A DNA stretch of 64,000 nucleotides. Origin: Bryobacterales bacterium (GTDB taxonomy: Bacteria > Acidobacteriota > Terriglobia > Bryobacterales > Bryobacteraceae). The stretch spans positions 1 through 64,000 of the forward strand of contig PLOR01000018.1 in NCBI GenBank assembly GCA_003142185.1, given 5' to 3'. Every line of letters starts with the position of its first letter. The first letter of the stretch is position 1. The notes beneath the pieces are model-generated. The model was not told the origin of the DNA. It did not search any database and saw nothing but the letters and a program-made list of their open reading frames with translations. Both the position numbers and the translations under genes were made by a program. Shown here piece by piece: positions 25,667 to 34,900 of this stretch.

Positions 25667-27190
25667 CTACTCCTCGATAACTTCTATCGCATTGATGAGG
25701 GAATAGTTCGAGACTGGTGCAAATTCGAGGTTGATCTTTCCCAGCGGCGAAGCCGGAATATGTTGGAAAGTCCGAATGACCGCGCGGTTCCCAATTCCGC
25801 CCGCCTCCTTCAGGATGTCGAGACCCTTGAGCAGGGTGGTGCCATTGCAATAGACATCAAAGACGCGGCTCCCCACACCGCCAATGGAATTGGGAGGTGT
25901 AAACCAATTTTCGGAGAAGTGCAGGATAACGGTATAGACTCCACCTTCCGCCACCGGAATCGAATAGCTGAAATGGCCGACTCTTCGCTGCTGGTACAAT
26001 CCGGCGTCGGGAGTGCCGTTGATCGATACGACGCGCGTGCTTATCCGCCCGCCGGCGGCCCACTGGTCCGGCAGCCAGACCTGCCCGAGATGGTCGCGGA
26101 AGACACGATCCCCCGCAGTGATCCGAATCGGGCGGATCTTGCCCCGGATTCCCGGCAGGATCTCGATTGCGTTGAGGAATGACCTAGGCTGGACGCCTTG
26201 GAACATCAGGTGCAGGAAACCGTCTTTGGCCGGGGAGATATCCTTGAAAATCTTGGCAGTAGCTGTATTGACTCCATCGGCGTCAGAGGCAACGTCGACG
26301 CCCGAAGTCGGTTGCCCGTTGATTGCAATGCTGACGTTGCGGAGCGTGTCGGCGGTCACGCCGGTCTCTGCGAAGTACAGGTGGAGCTCATATATGCCGG
26401 GATTGAGCGGGATGGCGTAGACAAACTGCCCTTCCCGCCCGTTTTGAAACAAATCCGGATCGGGTGTCCGCTGAATCTCTATGGTAGGCCGGTGGAAAGT
26501 CGTGCCACCGGTGACATACCGGTCGGGTAGCCACGCCCGGCCGGCGGTGTCGATGTAGGGCGCCGTTCTGTCTCCAGCGGCGATCCGGATTTCGTCGGAT
26601 TCCGCCGGCGCCGAGGCGGGCGCGCCGCTCGTGGGGCTTGCCAACACGCGAGGCCCAATCAGCCACGGGAACGTCTGCCGGTAGCGCGGGACGGCCACGA
26701 TGACGACCAGCGCCGCGAGAACCAGTGCCGCAAACCACTTCCACTTGCCCAAGACCGATTTGTCTACGAGCCGCTTTGGCTCCGGAGTGCCGGGGACAAC
26801 TTGCTCGTCCGGCAACGGAGCCTCAACTCGCCCGGCGAACTGCGGAGCATACTGCCCATTGGCGATGACAATCTGTATGGGGTGGTCGGCGCCAGGGCCT
26901 GCGTAATACTCCTTCAGCCTCTTTCGCAGATGATGCGTGTCAACGCGAACCACGGCATCCTGCTGCGGGTCGAATTCGGCATTCCGGCCAAGCACATCGA
27001 GGGCGATGCCGTATTCGGTGATCTCACTGGCCTGCCCATCGAGCCGCTTGTCGCACAAGTACTTGAGCAGGCGCGAAAGCTTTGGCGAGCGGCGGAACGT
27101 CTCCGACGACAACACGGCCAACACTTCCGCTCTGCATTGTTCGTCACTGGGACCGCCCAAACCCACGCCCGGAGAGGATGTGGATGCCAT
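25667..27190 (-). CDS. Membrane-anchored winged-helix protein with two malectin domains
   Basis: The 507-residue protein has three parts. Residues about 18-118 match the winged-helix-like domain common at the N-terminus of acidobacterial multidomain proteins (FRRSPKLSRLLKYLCDK, then FDPQQDAVVRVDTHHLRKRLKEYY). One membrane helix lies at 150-168. The exported part carries two malectin-like carbohydrate-binding sandwiches, about 200-345 and 350-507, each opening with IRI-AGDR and a WLPD-(Y/W)-GG motif. The arrangement resembles ToxR/CadC one-component regulators: DNA binding inside, ligand sensing outside. It lies beside a TonB receptor, a GH105 hydrolase and uronate-breakdown genes, so it may sense pectin-derived sugars and control them. 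DNA binding is inferred, not shown. Confidence 0.75.
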   Translation of the reverse strand: MASTSSPGVGLGGPSDEQCRAEVLAVLSSETFRRSPKLSRLLKYLCDKRLDGQASEITEYGIALDVLGRNAEFDPQQDAVVRVDTHHLRKRLKEYYAGPGADHPIQIVIANGQYAPQFAGRVEAPLPDEQVVPGTPEPKRLVDKSVLGKWKWFAALVLAALVVIVAVPRYRQTFPWLIGPRVLASPTSGAPASAPAESDEIRIAAGDRTAPYIDTAGRAWLPDRYVTGGTTFHRPTIEIQRTPDPDLFQNGREGQFVYAIPLNPGIYELHLYFAETGVTADTLRNVSIAINGQPTSGVDVASDADGVNTATAKIFKDISPAKDGFLHLMFQGVQPRSFLNAIEILPGIRGKIRPIRITAGDRVFRDHLGQVWLPDQWAAGGRISTRVVSINGTPDAGLYQQRRVGHFSYSIPVAEGGVYTVILHFSENWFTPPNSIGGVGSRVFDVYCNGTTLLKGLDILKEAGGIGNRAVIRTFQHIPASPLGKINLEFAPVSNYSLINAIEVIEE

Positions 27191-27344
27191 GATTGAAAGA
27201 TTTTACCACGCAGCATCGATCAGCTCGGCCACGCCGAGTCCCGCACGGCGAGTCCACACGACGAGTCGCGTCCAAAACCCTCGGCGCAACCATTATTAAC
27301 GTGTGATTTAACCTGGGCGATTCAGTTTTAACGTGGCCCGTGGC

Positions 27345-27806
27345 CTACTGCGCCACTTTGATTGCCATATAGAGGACTTCTTTCCCGGGCGCCACCTTCA
27401 TCTGGTGAGGCATTCCGGCGGGGATGGTCAGCACGTCGCCAGCGACTACGTGGTGCTCCACGCCGTCCTGGATGGCGGTGCCGCGGATTTCGGTGGGGGA
27501 GGAATTGGTGGGGTTCAGCACCGTACCACCTGTTACCAGGTCGGCCTCGCCGCCTTGGATGACGAAGATGTCCGCCATTTTCCGGTGGACTTCGACGGAC
27601 CCGGATTGCTGCCGCAACGCCAGCGCGAAGTTGTAGTTCCCCATGTCGGCCAGCTTTTGGCTGGCGAGCCCTTGTGGACTCAGCTTGCCGGCAAGCTCTT
27701 TGCCTACCTGTCTGACATTGTCCGCGGTCCAAAGACTGAAAGTGGGAGCGTCGGCCGCCACTACCGAGGCGCCGGCGAGTGAGAGTAACATCGCAATCGA
27801 TTTCAT
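27345..27806 (-). CDS. Exported cupin-domain protein
   Basis: This 153-residue protein has a short signal peptide (MKSIAMLLSLAGASVVAADA) and a single cupin barrel. The first cupin motif is represented by VEVHRKMADIFVIQGGEADLVTGG and the second by GDVLTIPAGMPHQMKVAPG, with His residues at metal-ligand positions; the first motif has only one of the usual two histidines. A periplasmic metal-dependent or sugar-binding role is possible. It lies between the malectin-regulator gene and the GH105 gene, all on the minus strand, which suggests a link to carbohydrate processing without proving it. Confidence 0.75.
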   Translation of the reverse strand: MKSIAMLLSLAGASVVAADAPTFSLWTADNVRQVGKELAGKLSPQGLASQKLADMGNYNFALALRQQSGSVEVHRKMADIFVIQGGEADLVTGGTVLNPTNSSPTEIRGTAIQDGVEHHVVAGDVLTIPAGMPHQMKVAPGKEVLYMAIKVAQ

Positions 27807-27856
27807 GCGGTCAAAGTTAGCACGATGACGGGTGCAGGTGCAGGGCGTAGCCGTAG

Positions 27857-27937
27857 CGCCGGCGGTCTTTGCTGACGGTGTTTTTTCCAGGGATCGCGTG
27901 CAACGTACAAGACACCGGCAGCAAGACCGCCTGCCCC
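27857..27937. repeat. Long inverted repeat (family B)
   Basis: GCCGGCGGTCTTTGCTGACG (about 27858-27877) is nearly complementary to CACCGGCAGCAAGACCGCCT (about 27913-27932), with roughly 30 bases between the arms. The right arm recurs at 47982-48008 as CACCGGCGGCAAGACCGCCG. It lies between the cupin and GH105 genes, both on the minus strand, and could be a 3' stem-loop of the GH105 transcript. Confidence 0.6.
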
Positions 27938-27941
27938 ACTA

Positions 27942-29033
27942 TTACTTCTTCAGCAGCGCATTGACGCACCATAGGACGGGCGCCTGGCCGTGCGGATTGC
28001 CCTTCTGAGTCGGGCGGTTCAGGTAAAAATTCACGTCATTGGTCTGGCCGGTGCCGACGCACACCTTGTCCACATTGCCGTCCTGGTCGATGAACTTGTT
28101 GACGCCGAGCCAGCCTTTGCGCGCGGCTTGGGCGTAGGCCTTGCCTTTGAGCCAGCCCTTCTTCACGCCAGTGATCATGGCGTAGGTGAACATCGCGGTG
28201 CAGGAGCTTTCCTGATAAGACTCGGGGTGGTCGATCAGTTGATGCCACACCCCGTCGGCATCCTGATACTTCAAAAGGGAGGCCATCATGGTGCGGTATC
28301 CCTGCAAAATGCGGGCACGCTTGGGGTGGTTGTCGGGCAGATCGGTGAGCAGTTCGGCCATGCCGCCGGCCACCCATCCGTTGCCGCGGCCCCAGAAGAA
28401 GGGAAAGTCCGGGCCGTGATAGAACAGGCCGTTGGGCTTCTGCAGCTTGTCCAGGTAGGCGACCATTTCGAGCGCGGCGCGATCCAGATAGATCTTATCG
28501 CCGGTGGCGCGGTAGGCCTGGAGTTGGAGGATGGTGATCATGTAGGTGTCGTCGATCCAGAAGCGGGTCTCGCCCGAAAGCCCTTCGGGCGTGGGGTTCT
28601 CCCACTGCTGGTCGGCCAGCTTCTTGCCGAGCGCGAGGTACTGCGGGTCCTTGGTGCGGATGAACAGCTCCAGGGGCACGATGCCGAAAATGGCGTGGTC
28701 GACGTGGCGTTGCCAGGAGATCAGCTTCTGCTGTCCCTCTTCGGTCCGCCAGGGGTCGTAGCGCTTCACCAGCGCGTCGGTCATCGCCTGATCGTTGGTC
28801 AGCTTGGCGAACTCTAGCGCGGAGTACCAGGTGGAATCCTCGGCGTAGTGGACCGAGGGCTTGGCCGGAATCCAGCGCGGGGGCACGAGCATGTTTTGAA
28901 CGATTTTCTTTCCGACCTCCACGGGCGATGTGCCAGGCGGCCAGTGGGTGAAGTCCTTCTTCTGTGCTGTCGCAACGCCGGCGAGCCCAACGATCGCGAC
29001 GGCGGCGAGCAAACGGTGAATGACGGTGCGCAT
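27942..29033 (-). CDS. Glycoside hydrolase family 105 (unsaturated rhamnogalacturonyl/uronyl hydrolase)
   Basis: The 363-residue protein has a signal peptide (cleaved near GVATAQ) and an (alpha/alpha)6-barrel pattern. RFWIDDTYM (Asp161/Asp162) corresponds to the catalytic aspartate region, and FFWGRGNGW (212-220) is the characteristic GH88/GH105 motif. These enzymes hydrate and release the unsaturated uronic residue left by pectin or rhamnogalacturonan lyases, giving 5-keto-4-deoxyuronate. Two genes transcribed divergently, 220 bases away, encode the enzymes expected next: a KduI/IolB-type isomerase and a KduD-like dehydrogenase. Export to the periplasm is predicted, whereas the Bacillus enzymes are cytoplasmic. 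Confidence 0.9.
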   Translation of the reverse strand: MRTVIHRLLAAVAIVGLAGVATAQKKDFTHWPPGTSPVEVGKKIVQNMLVPPRWIPAKPSVHYAEDSTWYSALEFAKLTNDQAMTDALVKRYDPWRTEEGQQKLISWQRHVDHAIFGIVPLELFIRTKDPQYLALGKKLADQQWENPTPEGLSGETRFWIDDTYMITILQLQAYRATGDKIYLDRAALEMVAYLDKLQKPNGLFYHGPDFPFFWGRGNGWVAGGMAELLTDLPDNHPKRARILQGYRTMMASLLKYQDADGVWHQLIDHPESYQESSCTAMFTYAMITGVKKGWLKGKAYAQAARKGWLGVNKFIDQDGNVDKVCVGTGQTNDVNFYLNRPTQKGNPHGQAPVLWCVNALLKK

Positions 29034-29172
29034 TGTGACCTCTCAAGTCCGTCGTACCGCCGCATCAAGGCGCGGCAACGCAGACGACAAATAGATGACG
29101 AACTCTCAAAGTTAGCACGAGACGGCGCCCGCCACGCCTGGCATCTTATTGCCGGACTCGTCGAACCATTTA

Positions 29173-29192
29173 GCGAATTCAAATTGATTCGC
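29173..29192. promoter_or_regulatory. Operator-like palindrome in divergent uronate promoter region
   Basis: GCGAAT (29173-29178) is inverted as ATTCGC (29187-29192) around an AT-rich centre. The whole element lies in the 219-base gap between the divergent GH105 and isomerase genes. Its size and place fit a dimeric repressor site shared by both promoters. No cognate soluble regulator is in the window; the malectin regulator is the nearest candidate. Confidence 0.4.
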
Positions 29193-29252
29193 GCGCGGTG
29201 GGGTGGGAGAATTCGGAGGAAAGGGCCGCAAAGGCCCATCGCAGGAGAGAAC

Positions 29253-30092
29253 ATGACATCAACCGAGCCGGCAGCGATTCGAGCCGATACATGCGTCGTC
29301 AGGAACACGGGGGCGCGGAAGGGGCGTCATCTGTCCGTCACGCCCCAAACCACGGCCTCGCGGCATCTTTACTTCGGGCGCATCGTGCTGGACCGCGGCG
29401 ACGCGCCGGTCGAGGTCGATACCGGAGAACGTGAAACCGGGCTGGTATGCCTGCGCGGGGGCGCCACGGTGCAGGCGGGAGCCGCGGAATACACGATGGT
29501 CCAATACGACGCGCTCTACATTCCCCGCGCGAGCCGGTTCCGCGTGACCGCGGGCGCGGGCGGATGCGATTTCGCCGAGCTATCCGCTCCGGCCGAGAAG
29601 ACGCACCCGCTGCAGTTCGTTTCCTTCGCCGAAGTCCAGAAGGACCCCGGGCTGCATTTCACGGCCGGCGGCCCCAACTCTGAGCGCACGCTCAACATCC
29701 TGCTGGGGAAGAACGTCGAGGCCGGACGCATCGTGGCGGGCGTGACGTTCAGCAAGCCGGGCAACTGGACGTCGTGGCCGCCGCACGAGCACGCAGTGAT
29801 GCTGGAGGAAGCTTATCTCTACATCGACATGCCCGAGCCGGGATTCGGCGTGCAGTTCGTCTACACCAATACGGGCGAGCCGGAGCTGGCGACGTTCGTC
29901 CGCGAGGGAGACGTGGTCATCATGCCGAAGGGCTACCATCCAAACGTGGCGGCGCCGGGATCGCAAATCAATTTCCTATGGATGATGGCGGCCAACCGCG
30001 AAGACGAGGACCGGCAGTTCGGCGTGGTCAACGTGCAGCCCGAGTTCGCGGGCGGCGGCTCCGGCCTCGAGCGCGGACAGGCGGGGAGGTAA
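29253..30092 (+). CDS. KduI/IolB-family uronate isomerase
   Basis: The start is the ATG at 29253, preceded by GCAGGAGAG; upstream open frame is non-coding leader. The 279-residue protein is a bicupin of the KduI/IolB family. Metal ligands are visible in NWTSWPPHEHAVMLEEAYLY (His178, His180, Glu185 or Glu186) and GYHPNV (His229). The motif pattern is closer to IolB (5-deoxy-glucuronate isomerase) than to E. coli KduI. However, the very next gene is KduD-like and the divergent gene is a GH105 hydrolase. The likely task is therefore isomerising 5-keto-4-deoxyuronate to 2,5-diketo-3-deoxygluconate in pectin breakdown. No inositol genes are nearby. Confidence 0.82.
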   Translation: MTSTEPAAIRADTCVVRNTGARKGRHLSVTPQTTASRHLYFGRIVLDRGDAPVEVDTGERETGLVCLRGGATVQAGAAEYTMVQYDALYIPRASRFRVTAGAGGCDFAELSAPAEKTHPLQFVSFAEVQKDPGLHFTAGGPNSERTLNILLGKNVEAGRIVAGVTFSKPGNWTSWPPHEHAVMLEEAYLYIDMPEPGFGVQFVYTNTGEPELATFVREGDVVIMPKGYHPNVAAPGSQINFLWMMAANREDEDRQFGVVNVQPEFAGGGSGLERGQAGR

Positions 30093-30096
30093 CGCG

Positions 30097-30846
30097 ATGT
30101 TTCGTCTGGACGGCAAAGTCGCCCTGGTGACGGGCTCCAATCGCGGTTTGGGCGCGGCGATCGCGCTCGGCTTCGCCCAAGCCGGAGCGGAAGTGGTTCT
30201 GCACGATATTGCGGCGCCCGAGGAGACGGCGAAGCGCATCGGCGAGATGGCCGGCGTGCGCACGCACAGCCTGGCGGCGGACCTCAGTTCTCGCGCGCAG
30301 GCGGACCGGCTGATCGAAGAGGCCGTGGCGGCCATGGGCGCGGTAGACATCCTGGTGAACAACGCCGGCATCATCCGGCGCGCGCCGGCAGTGGAACATA
30401 GCGACGAAGACTGGGACGCGGTGATCGAGATCAACCTGACCGCCGTGTTCCGGCTTTGCCGCGCGGCGGGCGCACACATGCTGGCGCGGGGGAGCGGGAA
30501 GATCGTCAACATCGCGTCGCTGCTCTCCTTCCAGGGCGGAATCAACGTGCCCTCTTACTCGGCGGCCAAAGGCGGAGTGGCGCAGATCACCAAGGCGCTG
30601 GCCAATGAGTGGGCCGGGCGCGGGGTGAACGTGAACGCGATTGCGCCGGGTTACATGCGCACGGAGAACACGCGTCCGCTGTTTCAGAACGAGGAGCGCC
30701 GGCAGGCGATCCTGGAACGCATCCCGGCGGGGCGCTGGGGCGAGCCGGAGGACCTGTGCGGAGCGGCGGTGTTCCTGGCTTCGCGGGCATCGGATTACGT
30801 CCACGGCCATGTGCTGGTGGTGGACGGCGGCTGGATGGGACGCTGA
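30097..30846 (+). CDS. kduD: SDR-family 2-deoxy-D-gluconate 3-dehydrogenase (KduD-like)
   Basis: The 249-residue cytoplasmic enzyme is a classical short-chain dehydrogenase. It has TGSNRGLG (12-19) for NAD(P) binding, NNAG, catalytic Ser141 in NIASLLSFQGG, and Tyr154/Lys158 in PSYSAAKGG. The segment around ASLLSFQGG-INVPSY is typical of KduD rather than of generic SDR enzymes. KduD reduces 2,5-diketo-3-deoxygluconate to 2-keto-3-deoxygluconate, which feeds the Entner-Doudoroff-like route. It starts four bases after the isomerase gene, so the two form an operon. A family A palindromic repeat follows the stop codon. Confidence 0.88.
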   Translation: MFRLDGKVALVTGSNRGLGAAIALGFAQAGAEVVLHDIAAPEETAKRIGEMAGVRTHSLAADLSSRAQADRLIEEAVAAMGAVDILVNNAGIIRRAPAVEHSDEDWDAVIEINLTAVFRLCRAAGAHMLARGSGKIVNIASLLSFQGGINVPSYSAAKGGVAQITKALANEWAGRGVNVNAIAPGYMRTENTRPLFQNEERRQAILERIPAGRWGEPEDLCGAAVFLASRASDYVHGHVLVVDGGWMGR

Positions 30847-30853
30847 AGGAAAA

Positions 30854-30970
30854 TGTGGCGCACGCACTCCTGCGTGCCGCGTCGGCATTCTTGCCGACGC
30901 CCGGTGCACCCGGGGAGAAGACGCGTCGAGAAGAGTCTCGACGCTGCACGCATGAGTGCGTGCGCCACGG
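30854..30970. repeat. Full-length modular palindromic repeat, family A
   Basis: This is the cleanest copy. It has the end modules GTGGCGCACGCACTCCTGCG and, at the right end, GCATGAGTGCGTGCGCCACG, which pair with each other. Between them are two internal hairpins, GTCGGCATTCTTGCCGAC and GTCGAGAAGAGTCTCGAC. It lies between the convergent kduD and VOC genes and so could act at the 3' ends of both transcripts. Confidence 0.8.
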
Positions 30971-30978
30971 AAGAAGCC

Positions 30979-31785
30979 TCAGCGCTCGCTGAAGTAAATC
31001 GCCGTGCCGTCCGGGTCGCGGACCTCGGGGACGCCGCCGACGATCTTGACCTCCAGGCCGCGCTTCTTCAATTCCTCGGCGGCCCGTTTCGGGTCGGCCG
31101 CGAACCTGAGCTCCGGCGTCTCGCCGGGCACGCGCGGTTTTAGTTCGACAGTCTCACCGGGGGTTCCGGGTAAGCTGAGTTTATAGCCGATGCCCTGGAA
31201 GCCTAGCTTGCCAACGAAGAATGCTTTCTCAGCATCGACATCCTTCGCGGTCATGACGACATCGATCATATGATCGGAAATGCGCACTTCCTCGACGAAT
31301 TTCCCACGGGCGTTCGAGTGCAGCGAGCCCGGCAGATACTGCGTGTACTCGATCACCTGGCCTTCGGGATCACGCAGGTTGAACAAGACGTTGCCGGCGT
31401 GGCCTTTCTTTGACTCGGTGGGAGTAAGTCCCAATGCGGTGTAAGCCGCGCTCAGCCGAGCCAGGTCGACGGTCTCCAGGCAGATGTGCATGAAGCCGAT
31501 CGGGTCCGATGGTCTGTTCCTGCGGCATAGCTCGATGTATTGGTGGTCGCTCACCTTCACGTAGGAGGTGTCGGTGCCTTTGTCGTCGCCGAATTCGAAG
31601 GCCTGGTCCCAGCCGAGCGTCTTGTAGAACGCGCGCGAGCGGGCGACATCGCTGACACGCAATGCGACGTGGGCGATCGAAGTGAGGTTCCGCGCATCCT
31701 GCGCGGGGAGCGGACCCGCGCCACCGAAGCCGGCGAACAGGAGCGCCATGGCAAGGGCGGCGTGTTGTGGAAGAGTAGTAGTCAT
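30979..31785 (-). CDS. Exported two-domain VOC (glyoxalase/bleomycin-resistance fold) protein
   Basis: From the ATG at 31785 the product has about 268 residues with a hydrophobic N-terminal signal-like segment (AALAMALLFAGFGGAGPLPAQ). Two VOC modules follow: one opening IAHVALRVSDVARSRAFYKTLGW, the other HMIDVVMTAKDVDAEKAFFVGKLGF. VOC proteins place metal ligands on paired beta-alpha-beta-beta-beta units and catalyse isomerisation, ring cleavage or hydrolysis, or simply bind drugs. An exported form is less usual. The gene lies just upstream of the RND efflux operon end; both are on the minus strand, but the efflux genes are oriented towards it. No substrate is assigned. Confidence 0.75.
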   Translation of the reverse strand: MTTTLPQHAALAMALLFAGFGGAGPLPAQDARNLTSIAHVALRVSDVARSRAFYKTLGWDQAFEFGDDKGTDTSYVKVSDHQYIELCRRNRPSDPIGFMHICLETVDLARLSAAYTALGLTPTESKKGHAGNVLFNLRDPEGQVIEYTQYLPGSLHSNARGKFVEEVRISDHMIDVVMTAKDVDAEKAFFVGKLGFQGIGYKLSLPGTPGETVELKPRVPGETPELRFAADPKRAAEELKKRGLEVKIVGGVPEVRDPDGTAIYFSER

Positions 31786-31883
31786 AACTGTAGATGCCGC
31801 GTGAGGCAATGGCTCATCGTAACTCCGTTGCCGGCGGGTCGGGGCTCAAGTCGGTGCCAGCAGGACAGGTGGGGCCAGGAAAA

Positions 31884-31929
31884 GCCGAGACGAATCTCGG
31901 CGCAGCAGGCTTGACAGCCCGCGCCACGG
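31884..31929. repeat. Partial family A palindromic repeat
   Basis: GCCGAGACGAATCTCGGC followed by AGGCTTGACAGCCCGCGCCACG repeats the 19063-19108 element. It sits between the end of the RND pump gene and the start of the VOC gene, where it may act as the pump operon's 3' structure. Confidence 0.65.
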
Positions 31930-31935
31930 GCTTTG

Positions 31936-34900
31936 TTACTTGGCTTCCAGGTAATACCGCACTGCCGGCGTCACCACCAGCGATAGAACCATGGAGGCGA
32001 GGATGCCGCCGATGACCGCGATGGCCAGGGGCTGCAACATCTGCGAGCCGGCGCCCCAGGCAAGCGCCAACGGAACCATGCCGGCCACAGTGGCCAGCGC
32101 GGTCATCAGGATGGGACGCAGGCGTCGCTCGCCGGCGCGCAGCATGCTTTCCTCGGCCGGCACGCCGGCGGCGCGGAATTTCTGGTCGGCGTCCAGCAGC
32201 AGAATACCGTTCTTGGCTACGATGCCGATCACCATGATCAGCCCCATGAACGACGAAAGATTGAAGGTGGTGCCGGTCACCAGCAGCGCCAGAAACACGC
32301 CGGAAGTGGAAAGTATTGCCGAGGCTAGAACGGCCGCCGGCGCGGCGAAACTGCCGAACTCGAACAGCAGCACCAGGAACACCAGCAGGATGGCCAGAAG
32401 AAGCACCACCACCAGCTCGCGGAATGATTTCTGCTGCTCTTCATATTGGCCGCCGTAGGCGACGCGGATGTTGGAGGGGATGTGCAAATCGCGAACCGCC
32501 TGCTGCACCTGGTCCATGCCTTCGCCCAGGTTCAGGCCTTCGAAGCGGGCGGTCACCTGCACGTCGCGCTGCAAATTCTCGCGGCGGATCTCGGTCTGAC
32601 CCGGAATTTGCACCATGCCGGCCAGCGAGCCGATGCTGGCGGTCTTGCCGGTTCCGCTCACCAGCACGGTGTCGCGGATGGCATCGAGCGTGGCGCGCGT
32701 GCGCTCGGGGAACCGGACGCGAATCGTGTAGGCGCGGTCGTTCACCACTACCGGCGTCGCGGCGGCCTCGCCTTGCAGGATGGCGCTCGCATCGACCTCC
32801 ACTTCCTGCGGCGAAAACCCGGCGCGGGCCGCCACTACCGGATCCACGTTGAAGACCGTGGCGGGGCCGCTGATGGTGTTCTCGATCCCGTCCAGAACGT
32901 CCACCACACCGTGAATCTTCCCGATAGCCTTGGCCGTTTCCGGCGCCCAGCGCCGCAGCGCGTCGGGGTCATTCGAAAATAGTTTGATGATGCAGGGTTC
33001 GGGAGCGCTGGTCAGGTCGCCGATCATATCCTGGAGGACCTGGGTGAACTCGATATCGAGCACCGGCTCCGCCTGGCGAACGCGCGCGCGGACGTCGGCG
33101 ATCACTTCCTCCACGCCGCGGTCGCGCTGCCTTTTCAGCTTCACCAGGATGTCGCCGTAGTTGGCTTCGGTGACGGCGGCCAGGCCAAGTTGCAGCCCGG
33201 TGCGCCGGGAAGTGCTTTCCACTTCCGGCGTGGTGCGCAGCAGTTGCTCCACTTGGGTGATCACGCGATTGGTGGCTTCGAGCGACGAACCGGCGGGCAT
33301 GATGTAGTCCAGCACGAAGCCGCCCTCGTCCATCTCCGGCAGGAGGTCCGAACCGAGGCGGGAGTAACAGACATACGATGCCCCGATCAACACCACGGTG
33401 AACAGAGCCAGCGCCAGGCGGTGTTCGAGGGTGAAGCGCAGCACGGTCCCGTACACACGCATGCCACGCGACGGTGCTTCGTCAAGTTCCTCCGAGCGGC
33501 GGCGGCGGCCACGGCTGCGGATGAAGTAGTGGCTGAGGGTGGGCGTCCAGGTGAGCGCCAGGGCGAGCGAGGTCACGAGCGCGATGGTAACCGTGAGGGC
33601 CAGGGCGCGGAAGAACACGCCCTCGACTCCGGTGATGGAAATCAGCGGCAGGAACACCACGATGGGGGTGACCGTGGAACCGACCAGCGGAACGCGGATC
33701 TCGCGGATGGCGCTGCGGATCGCCTCAGCGCGCGTCTGGCCGCGGTCGCGGTGCATGACGATGTTTTCCACCACCACGATGGCGTCGTCGATCACCAGGC
33801 CCACCGCCGCCGCCAGGCCGCCCAGCGTCATCAGGTTGAAGCTCTCGTTCAGGATGCGCAGCGCGATGAAGGTGATCGCGATGGTCGCGGGAATCACCAG
33901 CCCGGCCACCAGCGATGTGCCCCAATCGCGCAGAAACAGCACCATGATCAACGACGCCAGAACCAGCCCCAGCAGGATGGCATCGCGCACGCTGCTGATG
34001 GAATCGTTGACAAGTTCCGATTGATCGTAGAACGGTTGCAGTTCCACGCCCTTCGGCAGCGTCCGGCGGATGCTGTCGATTTCACGGTGGACGGCGTTGG
34101 CCACGTTTACGGTGTTGCTGTCGGGCTGCCGATAGATGTTCAGCAGGACGGCCGGCTTCGCGTTGGCGGTGACGATGGTGTAGACCGGCATCACAGAAGG
34201 TGCGACATTGCCCAGGTCGCCGATATGAATGGGCGCGCCGGCGGGCGTTGTCTTCACGACGACATTGCCGATTTCGGCGGACGTCCGGGTCTGCCCGCTC
34301 ACCAGGCTGAGCACAAGCTGATGGTTGGTTTCGATCAGCCCCGGCGAATCCACCATATTGCTGCGGGCGAGGGAATCCAGAATGTTGGGCACCGTGGTAC
34401 CGGTTTCGACCAGCTTGGCGGGATCCGGTTCGATCTGAAACTCCGGAACCTGCCCGCCTTGCACCACCACGCTGGAAACGCCGGTGGTGCGGTTGAGCCG
34501 CGGTTTCAGATCATAGGTCGCCATCTCCCAGATGCGCGTTTGCGGCACTGTGTCCGAGGTCAGACTGTAGCCCATGATGGGAAATGCCGCGAAGGTGAGC
34601 CGGTTGGCAGTGATCTTCGCGGTGGGCGGAAGTGTGGACTGGACGCGGGCCAGGGCGGCGTTCACCAGCTCCAGCGTGCGGTACATGTCGCTTTTCCAAT
34701 TGAAGAACAAGTCGACTTCCGCCGTACCGCGGCTGGTGACGGACCAGATGTGGTCCAGGCCGGGCACCGTGTTGACGGCCTCTTCGATGGGCCGGGTGAC
34801 GGTGACCAGCATCTGGTCGATGGGAAAAACGCCGTTATCCACGCCCACCACAATGCGCGGGAAATTGGTTTCCGGGAAGACCGCAATGGGAATGGTAAGC

